DNA of 64,000 bases, taken from JAJEFO01 sp965208685. Its GTDB lineage: Bacteria; Pseudomonadota; Alphaproteobacteria; Rhodobacterales; Rhodobacteraceae. The translations under genes were made by a program, and so were the position numbers. Below the pieces are notes generated by a model. It did not search any database, was not told the DNA's origin, and saw only the letters and a list, made by a program, of their open reading frames with translations. The stretch's first letter is position 1; each line of letters starts with the position of its first letter. The DNA lies in assembly GCA_965208685.1 (NCBI GenBank), contig CBDBPL010000007.1:3844001-3908000 (forward strand), read 5' to 3'. Shown here piece after piece: positions 9,019 to 18,151 of the stretch.

Positions 9019-10014
9019 TCAGCCGGCGCTTCGCCTTCCGCGGACATAGGCGTCCATTGCCACGGCGGCGACAAGGATCGCACCCTGAGCGAACAGCTGC
9101 GCGGCATTCGACAGCGACAAGGTGTCGAAGACGTTTCGCAAGGTTGCGAGAATGAGGAGGCCTATCAAAGTTCGCCAGAGCGCCCCCTCGCCCCCGAACA
9201 GGGTTGTCCCGCCGATGATGACAATGGCGATCGCGTTGAGGGCCACGTCCCCGCCAAGGTTCGCCTGACCGACGTTTGTGCGCGACGCGATGACGATCCC
9301 GCCCAAGACCGAAAAGAAACCTGAAAGCGCATACGTTGACACGGAAACCGCAGTGGTCCGCATGCCCGCCAGATACGCGGCCTCCCGGTTGCCGCCAATC
9401 GCGTAGACGCATCTGCCCCAGACGGTCTTGTGAAGAACAAAGGACATGAGCAGAAACATCGCGAGCAGCAAGTAGACCGAATAGGTGATGTCAAAGAGCC
9501 GGTCACGGCCAAGAGTGTCGAATCCCTCCACCGAACGGGCCATGATCGGCGCCGAATCCGAAATTATGAATGCGAGGCCGCTGATCATTGACGCGCTGCC
9601 AAGCGTGGCAACCAGCGGATTGACATTCAGGATGTTGATCAGGAGTCCGTTCGCGAGGCCGAGAAGGCACCCCAACATCAGCGTGAGGGCCATCGAAGGG
9701 ACTACCGGAATGCCCGATGTCGCAAGCTTCGCGTAGACGACGGCTCCGAGCGCGTACATGGCGCCGGCGGAAAGATCGAATCCGCCGCCGATTATCACGA
9801 ATGTCGCCCCGATTGCGACAAGGCCCACTGCCGCGTTCTGTGCAAAGATGTTCCGGACGTTGCCGAATCCGAAGAAGTTGGAGTTCAGCATGAACGCGAT
9901 AATCAGGACGCAGGCCAGGACCGCAACCATTCCATAGGTCGCTACGAGGTCAAATGCCCTTTGCTCTATGCCTCGACCTGAAGGACCGTCGGCCGGCTCG
10001 GTTCCGTCAACCAT
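9019..10014 (-). CDS. Ribose/sugar-type ABC transporter permease (RbsC-like)
   Basis: 331-residue polytopic membrane protein of the RbsC/XylH/BPD_transp_2 family, with hydrophobic helices throughout and the conserved IGATFVIIGGGFDLSAGAM region (residues about 70-90) and NPLVATLG. Forms the channel of an importer for a pentose, polyol or similar ligand. AGAGG precedes the ATG. Gene order on the minus strand is binding protein, ATPase, permease, the usual order for this family. It converges on the alcohol dehydrogenase gene with only 6 bases between stops and no terminator hairpin between them. Confidence 0.9.
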   Translation of the reverse strand: MVDGTEPADGPSGRGIEQRAFDLVATYGMVAVLACVLIIAFMLNSNFFGFGNVRNIFAQNAAVGLVAIGATFVIIGGGFDLSAGAMYALGAVVYAKLATSGIPVVPSMALTLMLGCLLGLANGLLINILNVNPLVATLGSASMISGLAFIISDSAPIMARSVEGFDTLGRDRLFDITYSVYLLLAMFLLMSFVLHKTVWGRCVYAIGGNREAAYLAGMRTTAVSVSTYALSGFFSVLGGIVIASRTNVGQANLGGDVALNAIAIVIIGGTTLFGGEGALWRTLIGLLILATLRNVFDTLSLSNAAQLFAQGAILVAAVAMDAYVRGRRSAG

Positions 10015-10041
10015 GGACTTTGCCTCTTCTCGCTTCGCTTG

Positions 10042-11586
10042 CTAGTGAGCCTTGCCGCTTTCAACGCCGAAGGCCAAGTTGAAGATCCCGGAAATCGTGA
10101 TGGCGGTCTCGGCGGCATCGAGTTCGCCTGCCAAATGCCCTTCATGCAGGACGGCGACACGGTCGCTGATTGCCACGACCTCCTCGAGTTCCGATGAAAC
10201 AAACACGACGGCGCATCCCTGTTCAGCGAGCTCGCGCATGCTTTCCATGATCTCAGCCTTTGCACCGATGTCGATCCCGCGCGTCGGCTCGTCAGCAAGG
10301 AGTATTCTTGGGTTGTTGGTTCCCGCGCGTGCAAGAAGCAGCTTTTGCTGATTGCCGCCTGACAGGGTTCCGGCGGGCGAACCAAGGCGGTCAGGATCGA
10401 ACCCGTAGTCGACTGCCGGAGCCTTGGCTCCGAGTTGCATCTGCTTGGCCGAAACGACCCAGGACCCGCACAGCTCGCGCAACTTGGCTACACCGATGTT
10501 CTCGGCCGCGGACAAGAGAGGGATCACGCCCTGATGCTTGCGATCCTCCGGTATCAATATGATTCCGTGATCGCGAGCCTGCCTGACAGATTGGGGCCAT
10601 TTGACTTCCACGCCGTCCACATGCATCCGCCCTGCAGACTTGGGCTCGAGGCCGGAGATGCAGCGCACGAATTCGGTACGCCCGGATCCGACCAGCCCGC
10701 CAATGCCAAGTATCTCCCCGGCCCTGATCGACAGCGAGATTGGCGCCAGTACACCCGGCAAGGTCACGTCTTCGACCCTCATTCTCTCTGTCCGGAACTG
10801 CGTCGCAACCTTGTGCCCACCGCCCTCGATCACATCCTCGATCATCGCGGCCGTCTTGCTCTCGCCCAGCATGTGTCGCACGAGATCATGCTTTTCGACC
10901 CCCGCTCGCTCCAAGTTGGCCACCAGCCTGCCTTCCCGAAAGACCGTGATCCGATCAGAGATCTCCAAGACCTCGTCCAGGTTGTGGCTCACGAACACGA
11001 TTGTGTATCCATCTGTGCGAAGGCGCTTGATCAGCCCCAGCAGGGCCTCGCGCTCCGGTCTTGCCAAGGATGCCGTGGGCTCGTCGAGGAGAATCGTCCT
11101 GGCCCCCGAGGCAAGTCCCCTCATCACTTCCAGAACCTGTTGCTCGGCTACAGACAGCTGGCCCGAGGGCACCTCCGGCTGCCTGGCGACACCGATCTCG
11201 TCACAAAGCTCCTCGTAGCGTCTGCGCATCTCGCCGGAATCCAGCACCCCCCAATTGGAAAGGAATTTCCCTAGAAACACGTTTTGCGAGGGGGACAGAT
11301 TGGGAGCGATCGTAAGTTCCTGGTATATCGTCGCCACCCCGGATTCCCGCATTTCGCGGGGACGGCCGGCGGGCGCCTGAACGCCCGCAACCAAGACATG
11401 CCCGGTCGTCGGGACAGTTCGACCGCTGGTGATGCCCAGGCAAGTCGACTTCCCCGCACCGTTTTCGCCGATCAACGCGTGGACGGAACCGCTCGACACT
11501 TCGAAGTCTATGTCCACCAGCGCCTGAATTGGTCCGTAACGCTTGGACACGTCGACAAAGCTCAATGCTGGCGTGCCGCCATGCAT
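10042..11586 (-). CDS. Sugar-type ABC transporter ATPase (RbsA/MglA-like, two cassettes)
   Basis: 514 residues with two fused nucleotide-binding domains. First cassette: Walker A GENGAGKST at residues 40-48, signature LSVAEQQ, Walker B TILLDEPTASL. Second cassette: degenerate P-loop GLVGSGRTEF as is normal for this family, signature LSGGNQQK, Walker B ILLADEPTRGID. The full-length protein looks intact. GGGAG lies about 8 bases before the ATG. Transcribed between the binding-protein pseudogene and the permease, with 27-base gaps on both sides. Confidence 0.93.
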   Translation of the reverse strand: MHGGTPALSFVDVSKRYGPIQALVDIDFEVSSGSVHALIGENGAGKSTCLGITSGRTVPTTGHVLVAGVQAPAGRPREMRESGVATIYQELTIAPNLSPSQNVFLGKFLSNWGVLDSGEMRRRYEELCDEIGVARQPEVPSGQLSVAEQQVLEVMRGLASGARTILLDEPTASLARPEREALLGLIKRLRTDGYTIVFVSHNLDEVLEISDRITVFREGRLVANLERAGVEKHDLVRHMLGESKTAAMIEDVIEGGGHKVATQFRTERMRVEDVTLPGVLAPISLSIRAGEILGIGGLVGSGRTEFVRCISGLEPKSAGRMHVDGVEVKWPQSVRQARDHGIILIPEDRKHQGVIPLLSAAENIGVAKLRELCGSWVVSAKQMQLGAKAPAVDYGFDPDRLGSPAGTLSGGNQQKLLLARAGTNNPRILLADEPTRGIDIGAKAEIMESMRELAEQGCAVVFVSSELEEVVAISDRVAVLHEGHLAGELDAAETAITISGIFNLAFGVESGKAH

Positions 11587-11613
11587 TGAAAGCGCTCCCG
11601 CCCCTGGCCTTCT

Positions 11614-12655
11614 TCAGTACTGCGGCGTGTAGCTGTCCAGGTCCTCCGCCTTGATCAGCACGGGATTGTTGATGTTGCCCAGCATCAGGCCGTCCTGAAC
11701 CGGCGGTGGCATGACCCCGAACTGCCAGACACCGACAATCGCGCCGAGAGACTGGCGAACGTGGGTCCGAGGCGCAAATGTCGCGGAAGCGGTGATTGCA
11801 CCGTCGCGAATGAGGGGCACGCTGTCAATGCCGGCGCCGATGTCGTACACTGCCACGTCATCGAGCCGGCCAGCGTCTTCAAGCGCATTGATGGCGCCGA
11901 CCGTCATGTCCGAATAGGACGACAGGATCACGTTGGCCTCAGGATGTGCAACCAAGAGTGTCTCGATCTTTGCCTGTGCATCGGCAGCCGTGAAGTCGCC
12001 GTAGGCCTGGCCAACGAACGTGAAGTTGTTGTCCGCGGCCGACAGGCGTTCGGCGCCGGCCTCCAGCGCATTTGTGATGGTCAGCCCCGGCGTTTGATTC
12101 AGCACCGTCACGGTCGGCGACAACGGTGTCCATCCAGCGACCGATGTAGTCGACGGTTTCAGCCGCTCCGACGTACGTGATGATGCCGGGCTCCCACTGA
12201 TCCGCGAACGGATTCATGTCGCGACCGCAGATCGAGATGTTGGACGTCGCCACGACAATGTTCTTCGCGGCTGCATCCTTGGTCACGACGTCACACATGA
12301 GGTTGCTGTCGACAGGTGTCACGTACCACGCGTTGAAGTCGCCGTTTTCCAGGACGTTCTCAAGCTGGTCCATCTGGATCTGCGCATTGAACTGGGCATC
12401 GAAGACCTCAAGCTCGAAACCTTGTTCTTCGGCAATTCTCTCCGCTTCGTCGACCATTGCGACCACGTAGTTGTTCGCCTTGGTTGCAATGAAGAAGGCC
12501 ACCTTCAATGGCGTGTCCCCCGGAACCACGATGGGCGCATCGAGCCCGACGCCAACTGAATGCCCGCCTGGCGGGGAAACCACCTCGGCATGGGCCGAGC
12601 CTGCTGCCAGCGCGGCAACGCTGGCCACCGAGGCCACTATTGCAAGTCTTTGCAT
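11614..12655 (-). pseudogene. Ribose-type ABC substrate-binding protein, frameshifted
   Basis: Periplasmic binding protein of the RbsB/peripla_BP_4 family. The N-terminal part starts at 12655 with AGGGAG upstream, a signal peptide ending ..AAGSAHA, and continues through GRWMDTVVAD; the C-terminal part resumes in another frame with TVTVLNQTPGLTITNALEAG and runs to the stop at 11614. The frame changes near 12112-12123 by one base (equivalent to one inserted or two lost). Joined, the two halves make one normal-length protein. Either the gene is inactivated, which would silence the importer, or this is a sequence error; the remaining codons look unscarred, which points to a recent or artefactual event. 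Confidence 0.82.
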
Positions 12656-12690
12656 TTTTTTCTCCCTTTGGTCTGTAAGATGTGTATCAT

Positions 12691-12706
12691 CCCTAAATTT
12701 AGAACA
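12691..12706 (-). promoter_or_regulatory. Putative operator ahead of sugar ABC operon
   Basis: A 16-base element CCCTAAATTTAGAACA, containing the perfect palindrome CTAAATTTAG, about 35 bases before the binding-protein start. A 14/16 match lies upstream of the second TRAP operon at 35952-35967 in the same orientation relative to the genes. Position and symmetry suggest a shared regulator site; this is inference. Confidence 0.4.
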
Positions 12707-12903
12707 CGAACCCGGTCGAAGTAAAGTTGAAATGTCGGCAAGGACGCAATTTCGACATTGCGGGATCTGGCCGAATTCCACGGCCCCTCGCGTGCGAGTC
12801 GCACCGGGCGGGCTGGTCTCCCGCGCCTTGCGCCACGCTCTCCGGTTCGATGTCGGCCACGGGGCGGCCAAGTGACGTGACTGCATTGCGCGTGGCCGGG
12901 TGA

Positions 12904-13575
12904 TCAGGAGTCCTCACGCTCAAGCTTCAGCTTGGGGAACCATTCGCCGGTCTCCGGCCAAAGCTCCCAGTCGGGATAGGCCGCGCGCGCGGTGAACCGC
13001 ATGACGCCGAAGACGACGACCTGTCGCGCCATGAAGCGCAGCCGCGCATCCAACTCTTCGTCCAGGCAATTCGAGCTCTCGTCGAAGAGCGGCGGCCCGG
13101 TGGAATTGATCGTGATGCCAAGCGGCGTAGGCCAGCCGCGAAGGGCGTGCACGATGTCGCGCAGCGTGGACAGCGTCGCCTGCGCCGCCTGCCAGCCGCC
13201 TGCCACGCCGATGCAGCCGACCGCGCGGGCGCTGAAATAGGCCTTCCGGTCGGCATACATGTCCTGCGTGTAGTCAAGCGCGTTCTTCAGGTGTCCAGAG
13301 ATCGAGCCGTGATAGCCCGGACTTGCCAGAATGATGCCATCCGCCTTCCGAAGCGCTTCGACAAACGCCGTCTCCTCGTCTGTCCGCTCGGAACGCCTTG
13401 GATCGTAGATCGGGAACATGATGTCGGGCCCGGCGAACATGGCCGTTTCCGCACCTGCATCCTCGGCGTGCCTGAGCGCGCAACGGACGGCTTTCTCAGA
13501 TCCCGAATTGCGCCCGGTGGTGCCGCCGATCCCGACGACGAACGGATTGCATCCGATTTCTCCGATCTTGCTCAA
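12904..13575 (-). CDS. NADPH-dependent FMN reductase family protein
   Basis: 223-residue flavodoxin-fold reductase. The N-terminal GIGGTTGRNSGSEKAVRCAL is the FMN phosphate loop and SPGYHGSISGHLKNALDY (about residues 95-113) is the hallmark second flavin loop of the SsuE/ChrR/ArsH-like group. It could supply reduced flavin or act as a quinone reductase. The start is a TTG at 13575 with AAGGAGG 8-9 bases upstream. It is the last gene after ALDH-dctP-dctQ-dctM, 62 bases after dctM, and probably belongs to that transcript; no partner flavin monooxygenase is present in the window. Confidence 0.85.
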   Translation of the reverse strand: MSKIGEIGCNPFVVGIGGTTGRNSGSEKAVRCALRHAEDAGAETAMFAGPDIMFPIYDPRRSERTDEETAFVEALRKADGIILASPGYHGSISGHLKNALDYTQDMYADRKAYFSARAVGCIGVAGGWQAAQATLSTLRDIVHALRGWPTPLGITINSTGPPLFDESSNCLDEELDARLRFMARQVVVFGVMRFTARAAYPDWELWPETGEWFPKLKLEREDS

Positions 13576-13637
13576 GAGCGCTACCTCCTTCTGTTTTGCA
13601 TTATGGCATCTATTCTGGCAATCAAAACATTATCTTG

Positions 13638-14945
13638 TCACTTCAGAAGACCCGGCAGGAACAGGCTGAGTTGCGGGAATCCGATCAGCAACGACATGAT
13701 CAGAATCTCGGCACCAAGGAACCATGTCAGGCCCCGGAAGATGGTTCCAAGCGGGACCTTGTCGCCGACAACGGACTTCACGACGAATGCGTTCAGCCCC
13801 ACAGGCGGCGTCAGCAAGCCGATCTCGATGAACTTGACAACGAGAACCCCGAACCAGATCAGGTCATAGCCGACTGCAGAGGCGATCGGCAGCAGGATCG
13901 GCAGCGACACCAGCATGACGCCGATGCCTTCCAGGAACATGCCGAGGACTACATAAAGGAGGCAGATCGCCAGGATCACGAAGAGCGGGTCGTAAGAGGC
14001 GGACTTGATGAAGCCGGCGGCAAATCTCGGCACGCCCGAGAGCGCCAGGAACTTCGTGAAGAGCACGGTGCCGATCACGATGAAGAAGAGCATTGCCGTC
14101 GTCTTTGACGCATCGACCAGGCTGTTGACGAAGATGCGCCACGTCATCTGGCGCCTCGCCAACGCAACGACCAACGTGACGGTTGCGGCGGCCGCTCCGG
14201 CCTCGGTCGGAGTCGTCGTGCCGGTGTAGATTCCGGCGACGACAAACAGGATGATGACCGGGAAGGGCCAGATCTCGACGACCGCGCGCAGCCGTTCACG
14301 CCCCGTGAAGGGCTTGTCGGGCATCGGCGCCAGTCCGGGATTCCGGCGGACACGCAGGAAGATCATCGTGCAATACACGATCGCCGTGATCAGCCCGGGA
14401 ACGATTCCGGCCATCAAGAGCTTCGAGACAGATTGCTCGGCATACCAGCCGTAAAGCACAAAGGCGACCGAAGGCGGGATCAGCGCGCCGAGCGTGCCCG
14501 CGGCGGCAACGGTCGAGGTGGCCAGTGCCTTGTCGTAATTGTGCCTGAGCATCTCGGGCAGCGCCAACCGGCCCATCGCCGCCGTCGTTGCCAGCGTGGA
14601 GCCGGAGACAGCGGCAAAGCCGGCCGCAGCAAGATTGGTCGCGATGGCCAGCCCGCCCGGAACGAAGCCGATGAGCACCCGCGCCGCCCGAAAGATCGTG
14701 GCAGCCATGCCCGAATTCTGCGCGAAGGTCCCCATGAGCAGGAACATCGGCACCGCGCTCAAGGTCCAGGAGGCGGAGAAGTCGTAAGGCACTTCGCCAA
14801 GCGCGCCGAACGCTGCCCGTTCGCCCCGCATGAGCCAGATGCCGCCAATGGAGACAGATGCCAGCGAAACCGCGATCGGCACGCGCAGCGCAAGCAGGAA
14901 GACCATCAGGCCGATGCCGCAGAACCCGATCTCGAGGTTGCTCAC
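13638..14945 (-). CDS. dctM: TRAP transporter large permease DctM (first TRAP system)
   Basis: 435-residue, about 12-helix permease of the DctM/TRAP-T family. Motifs: SGSTLATTAAMG, AGTLGALIPPSVAFVLYG and TPTEAGAAAA, all standard for DctM. It drives uptake of an organic acid or similar ligand with sodium or proton flow. Start is GTG at 14945, whose bases overlap the dctQ stop (GTGA), so the two are translationally coupled. Further upstream in-frame sequence lacks membrane character and lies in dctQ. Substrate unknown; neighbours suggest a compound oxidised through an aldehyde. Confidence 0.92.
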   Translation of the reverse strand: MSNLEIGFCGIGLMVFLLALRVPIAVSLASVSIGGIWLMRGERAAFGALGEVPYDFSASWTLSAVPMFLLMGTFAQNSGMAATIFRAARVLIGFVPGGLAIATNLAAAGFAAVSGSTLATTAAMGRLALPEMLRHNYDKALATSTVAAAGTLGALIPPSVAFVLYGWYAEQSVSKLLMAGIVPGLITAIVYCTMIFLRVRRNPGLAPMPDKPFTGRERLRAVVEIWPFPVIILFVVAGIYTGTTTPTEAGAAAATVTLVVALARRQMTWRIFVNSLVDASKTTAMLFFIVIGTVLFTKFLALSGVPRFAAGFIKSASYDPLFVILAICLLYVVLGMFLEGIGVMLVSLPILLPIASAVGYDLIWFGVLVVKFIEIGLLTPPVGLNAFVVKSVVGDKVPLGTIFRGLTWFLGAEILIMSLLIGFPQLSLFLPGLLK

Positions 14946-15475
14946 AACGCGTCCCCCGGATCGCGTACATCGAGTTCCTCGCCGGTGTAGATCGCAATGA
15001 CGTCCTGGGCGAGCTGCAAGACGCACCAACCAGCGGTCAGTCCGAAACCGATGGCGGGAAACCAGCGGCCCAGCCAAACCTGCATCTGGAACTCGATGTT
15101 GTTCGCGAGTTCACCGACCAGGGTCTTCTCTATGGCCACTTCGAGACCGCGCCAGAACAGGGTTGCAGCCAGCAGGAAGGTCAGGAGCAGCGCCAATGCG
15201 TCGAACGTCCGTTGGGCCCGCGCGCCGAGCCGCTGCGTGAACAGCTCGACGAAGATCTGGCCTCGATCGCGTTGCACCGCCGCCAGGGGCAGGAAGACGA
15301 CGGCGACCATGTAGTACAGGCTCACCATCTCGAGCGTGCCGAGAAGCGGGTGCCGAAACACCAGCTTCGCCACGACATCCGCGGCGACATGGAACATCAT
15401 TGCTGCTGTCGCGGCCGCCGCCAGCCAAAGAAACAGCCGAGTGAGATAGTCGAGGCTTCTTTCCAGTCGGGCCAT
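14942..15475 (-). CDS. dctQ: TRAP transporter small permease DctQ (first TRAP system)
   Basis: 177-residue, four-helix membrane subunit. The helices fall near residues 12-35, 45-70, 85-110 and 130-155; AAVQRDRGQIFVELF resembles the conserved central loop of DctQ proteins. It bridges the binding protein and DctM. Translation most likely begins at the ATG at 15475; a TTG two codons upstream is possible. A strong stem-loop separates it from dctP. Confidence 0.88.
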   Translation of the reverse strand: MARLERSLDYLTRLFLWLAAAATAAMMFHVAADVVAKLVFRHPLLGTLEMVSLYYMVAVVFLPLAAVQRDRGQIFVELFTQRLGARAQRTFDALALLLTFLLAATLFWRGLEVAIEKTLVGELANNIEFQMQVWLGRWFPAIGFGLTAGWCVLQLAQDVIAIYTGEELDVRDPGDAL

Positions 15476-15482
15476 GACCAAG

Positions 15483-15512
15483 TCGGCCCCGCCAAGTAAG
15501 CGGCGGGGCCGA
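15483..15512 (-). promoter_or_regulatory. Intercistronic stem-loop between dctP and dctQ
   Basis: Perfect inverted repeat TCGGCCCCGCC / GGCGGGGCCGA (11-bp arms, 8-base loop), starting seven bases after the dctP stop and followed on the transcript by dctQ. No T-run follows, so it is more likely an mRNA-stabilising or partial-termination element that raises binding-protein levels over permease levels than a full terminator. Confidence 0.65.
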
Positions 15513-15519
15513 ATTCCTG

Positions 15520-16614
15520 TCAGAGCTTGGAGTAGATTTCGGCCGCGATGGCATCGCGCACCTTGGCCTCATCGCCGCCCATCGCCTCGACGATGCCGTT
15601 CCACTTCTCGACCGCGGCCTCGAACTTGTCGAGAATGTCGCCGGCGTTCGGCACGCCGTTGTTCTCGCCCCACGCCTGGACCACGGCACGCTCCGAGGCG
15701 AACCACTCATCCATGAACTGGCGCATCTCGTCCGTGGGTTCTCCCCAAACCACGCCCTTCTCCTCGGACAGGCGGCGCACCTCGTCGGCCTTCGCCACGC
15801 CGTTTGCGGCCGCGTTGGCGACGAGGGTCGGCAGGCTTCCCGAAATCGCGGCACGGTCTTCGTCGCTCAGATCGCCCCAAAGATCGGCATTGACGCCGAA
15901 GACCATCCCGTTGTTGTACTGACCGACCGGAAGGTCGAGCACGTAGTCAACCGTGTCCCAAAGCGAATAGGCCTGGAGCCAGAAGACAGACCCGATGGCA
16001 CATTCGACCTGGCCCCGGCTCATTGCCTCCAGCACCTCAACGGTCGGCGTATTGACCGGGACGCCGCCCATTCGTTCCACCAGCCGCAAATTGGCGGAGG
16101 CCGCTCGGATCGACTTGTCTTCGAGATCCGAGAAACTCGAGATCGGGTTCTTGCACATCAGGTAGAAATGAGGAGTCCCGGCATAGGCCAACGCCTTGAC
16201 ATCGTGCTGGGCGGCCTCCTCCACGCACTCCGGGCAATTCGTCAGGGCCAGTTCGGTGGACGCGGCCGAGATCGAATACGGGTTGGCCTGTATCGAGGCG
16301 TACTGAGTGATCATCGTGTCGATCGGCATTTCCGCCTGGTAGATCGAGCCCGCGATATAGCCGGCGTCAACCAGCCCGTCGCCGATGCCGCCAAGCACGG
16401 TGCGCATCTGCACAACCGAGCTGTCATAGTGGGTCTCGAAGGTAATGTGGCCGCCCGAGCGTTCGCCCACTTCCACCTTGAAGGCGTCAACCGCCAGCGA
16501 CGCCGGATCGGTCGACGGCGCCCACGAGCCGTAGACGATGTTGGTTTCGGCAATTGCGCCACCCGCAAGGGTCGCGCCGGCAAGAATGACCGTTCCGCAA
16601 GCAATCAATTTCAT
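15520..16614 (-). CDS. dctP: TRAP transporter substrate-binding protein DctP (first TRAP system)
   Basis: 364-residue periplasmic solute receptor. Signal peptide MKLIACGTVILAGATLAG..AIA ends near residue 23. The mature part has the DctP pattern: GGHITFETHY, the helix-breaking linker region VNTPTVEVLEAMSRGQVECAIG, and LPVGQYNNGMVFGVN. AAAGGAGG lies 6 bases before the ATG at 16614, a strong site. It follows the aldehyde dehydrogenase by 37 bases. A CVEEAAQ/CPEC pair of cysteines near residue 125 is unusual for the family and may be a disulfide. Confidence 0.92.
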   Translation of the reverse strand: MKLIACGTVILAGATLAGGAIAETNIVYGSWAPSTDPASLAVDAFKVEVGERSGGHITFETHYDSSVVQMRTVLGGIGDGLVDAGYIAGSIYQAEMPIDTMITQYASIQANPYSISAASTELALTNCPECVEEAAQHDVKALAYAGTPHFYLMCKNPISSFSDLEDKSIRAASANLRLVERMGGVPVNTPTVEVLEAMSRGQVECAIGSVFWLQAYSLWDTVDYVLDLPVGQYNNGMVFGVNADLWGDLSDEDRAAISGSLPTLVANAAANGVAKADEVRRLSEEKGVVWGEPTDEMRQFMDEWFASERAVVQAWGENNGVPNAGDILDKFEAAVEKWNGIVEAMGGDEAKVRDAIAAEIYSKL

Positions 16615-16651
16615 TGGGTTCCTCCTTTGCTTCCATAGTGTCCCGAATGCG

Positions 16652-18151
16652 TCATGCATCGAGGTTCAGAATCATGGTCTTGAGCTCCGTGAACGCCTCG
16701 ATGGTGGCCCGCCCGCCCTCGCGGCCAATCCCCGAGCGCTTGATCCCGCCTGCGGGCGAATTGGGCATGACCGAGTAGCCGTTGATTCCGATCGTGCCCG
16801 TGCGCATCGCCCGCCCGACCCGGAACGCGCGCGTCAGATCGGCGGTCCAGATGCCGCCAGACAGCCCGTACTGGCTGTCATTGGCGATGGCGACGGCCTC
16901 TTCCTCGGTCTCGAACGGGATGACGGAAACCACCGGGCCGAAGATCTCCTCCCGCGCGATCGTCATGTCGTTGGCAACGTCTGCAAAAAGAGTCGGGTTG
17001 ATCCAGTTGCCCGAGGCCAGCTCGCCCGTCGGCCGGTCGCCGCCGAAGACCAGCTGCGCGCCCTCTTCCACGCCCTTGGCAATGTAGCCCATGACCTTGT
17101 CGGTCTGACGCCTTGATATGATCGGCGCCGAGGTTGTCGCCAGGTCGAACGGATCGCCGAACTTGACGGACTCGATCTGCGCGCGCGCATGTTCAATGAA
17201 CTCGCCGAGGATGGAGCGGTGGACCACTGCGCGGGACGTCGTCGAACAGACCTGGCCGGACAGGAAGGTCGAAGAAAGCGCCATCACGGACTTGGCCGCA
17301 ACCTCTACTGACCGTGCATCCGGAAAGATCAATGCCGCTGACTTGCCGCCCAGTTCCAGCGTTACCCGCTTCATGTTGCGTCCGGCGACGCTCATGATCC
17401 TCTCTCCCACGACAGGACTTCCGGTGAAAGTGATCTTGTCGATGCCGGGATGTTCCGAAATCGCCGCCCCGGTCTCGGGGCCGCCGGTCACAAGGTTGAA
17501 CGCGCCAGGCGGCAAGTCGCTCTCTGCCACGATTTCCGCCAGTCGCAGCGCGGCAAGGTTCGCCAGTTCGGACGGCTTCAGGACAATCGTGCATCCGGTC
17601 GCCAGCGCCGGCGCCACCTTGAGCGCGAACATCATCAGGGGTGCGTTCCAGGGGATAATCGCGCCAACCGGGCCCACAGGCTCGCGGAAGCTCATGAAAT
17701 GCAGGTTCTGGCTGTCGGTGTATTGAGGGTATGTCTCACCGGTGATCTTGTCGATCCAACCCGCATAGTGATCGAAAATGTCGGCAGCGGTGACGGCCGA
17801 GACCCGGGTGTTCAGGCTGAAATTGATCGGGATGCCGTTGTCGAGCGTCTGAAGATGGCCGAGTTCCTCGGCGCGGTCCGAAATCCTGTCGACGATGCCC
17901 TGCAGGATCCTCTTTCGCTCCCTCGCGCCCATGCGCGGCCAGGGCCCGTCATCGAATGCGCGCCGCGCGGCGGCCACGGCCCGATCCACGCCGGCCGCGC
18001 CGGCTTCCGGGATGCTGGCAACGGCTTCGTTGGTCGAGGGATGGATCTGGTCGAACGCACGTGACGCGTCCGATGTCCATTTGCCGTCCACGAAGCAGCG
18101 CCCTTCCCTGACGCCCAATCGCTCTCTTTCCCGGGCCACGCTGGTCTGCAT
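16652..18151 (-). CDS. NAD(P)-dependent aldehyde dehydrogenase
   Basis: 499 residues, full length for the ALDH superfamily. Seen: PWNAPLMM, the Rossmann FTGSPVVGERI, the general-base ELGGKSA, and catalytic Cys302 in SGQVCSTT; EIFGPVVSVIPF and the C-terminal GGIKRSGIGREGG also match. Oxidises an aldehyde to its acid. It is the first gene of the ALDH-TRAP-FMN reductase operon and is divergent from a GMC alcohol oxidase/dehydrogenase, so alcohol to aldehyde to acid conversion of the imported or derived compound is the likely job. Asp after the Rossmann motif is not obvious, so cofactor preference is left open. Confidence 0.93.
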   Translation of the reverse strand: MQTSVARERERLGVREGRCFVDGKWTSDASRAFDQIHPSTNEAVASIPEAGAAGVDRAVAAARRAFDDGPWPRMGARERKRILQGIVDRISDRAEELGHLQTLDNGIPINFSLNTRVSAVTAADIFDHYAGWIDKITGETYPQYTDSQNLHFMSFREPVGPVGAIIPWNAPLMMFALKVAPALATGCTIVLKPSELANLAALRLAEIVAESDLPPGAFNLVTGGPETGAAISEHPGIDKITFTGSPVVGERIMSVAGRNMKRVTLELGGKSAALIFPDARSVEVAAKSVMALSSTFLSGQVCSTTSRAVVHRSILGEFIEHARAQIESVKFGDPFDLATTSAPIISRRQTDKVMGYIAKGVEEGAQLVFGGDRPTGELASGNWINPTLFADVANDMTIAREEIFGPVVSVIPFETEEEAVAIANDSQYGLSGGIWTADLTRAFRVGRAMRTGTIGINGYSVMPNSPAGGIKRSGIGREGGRATIEAFTELKTMILNLDA

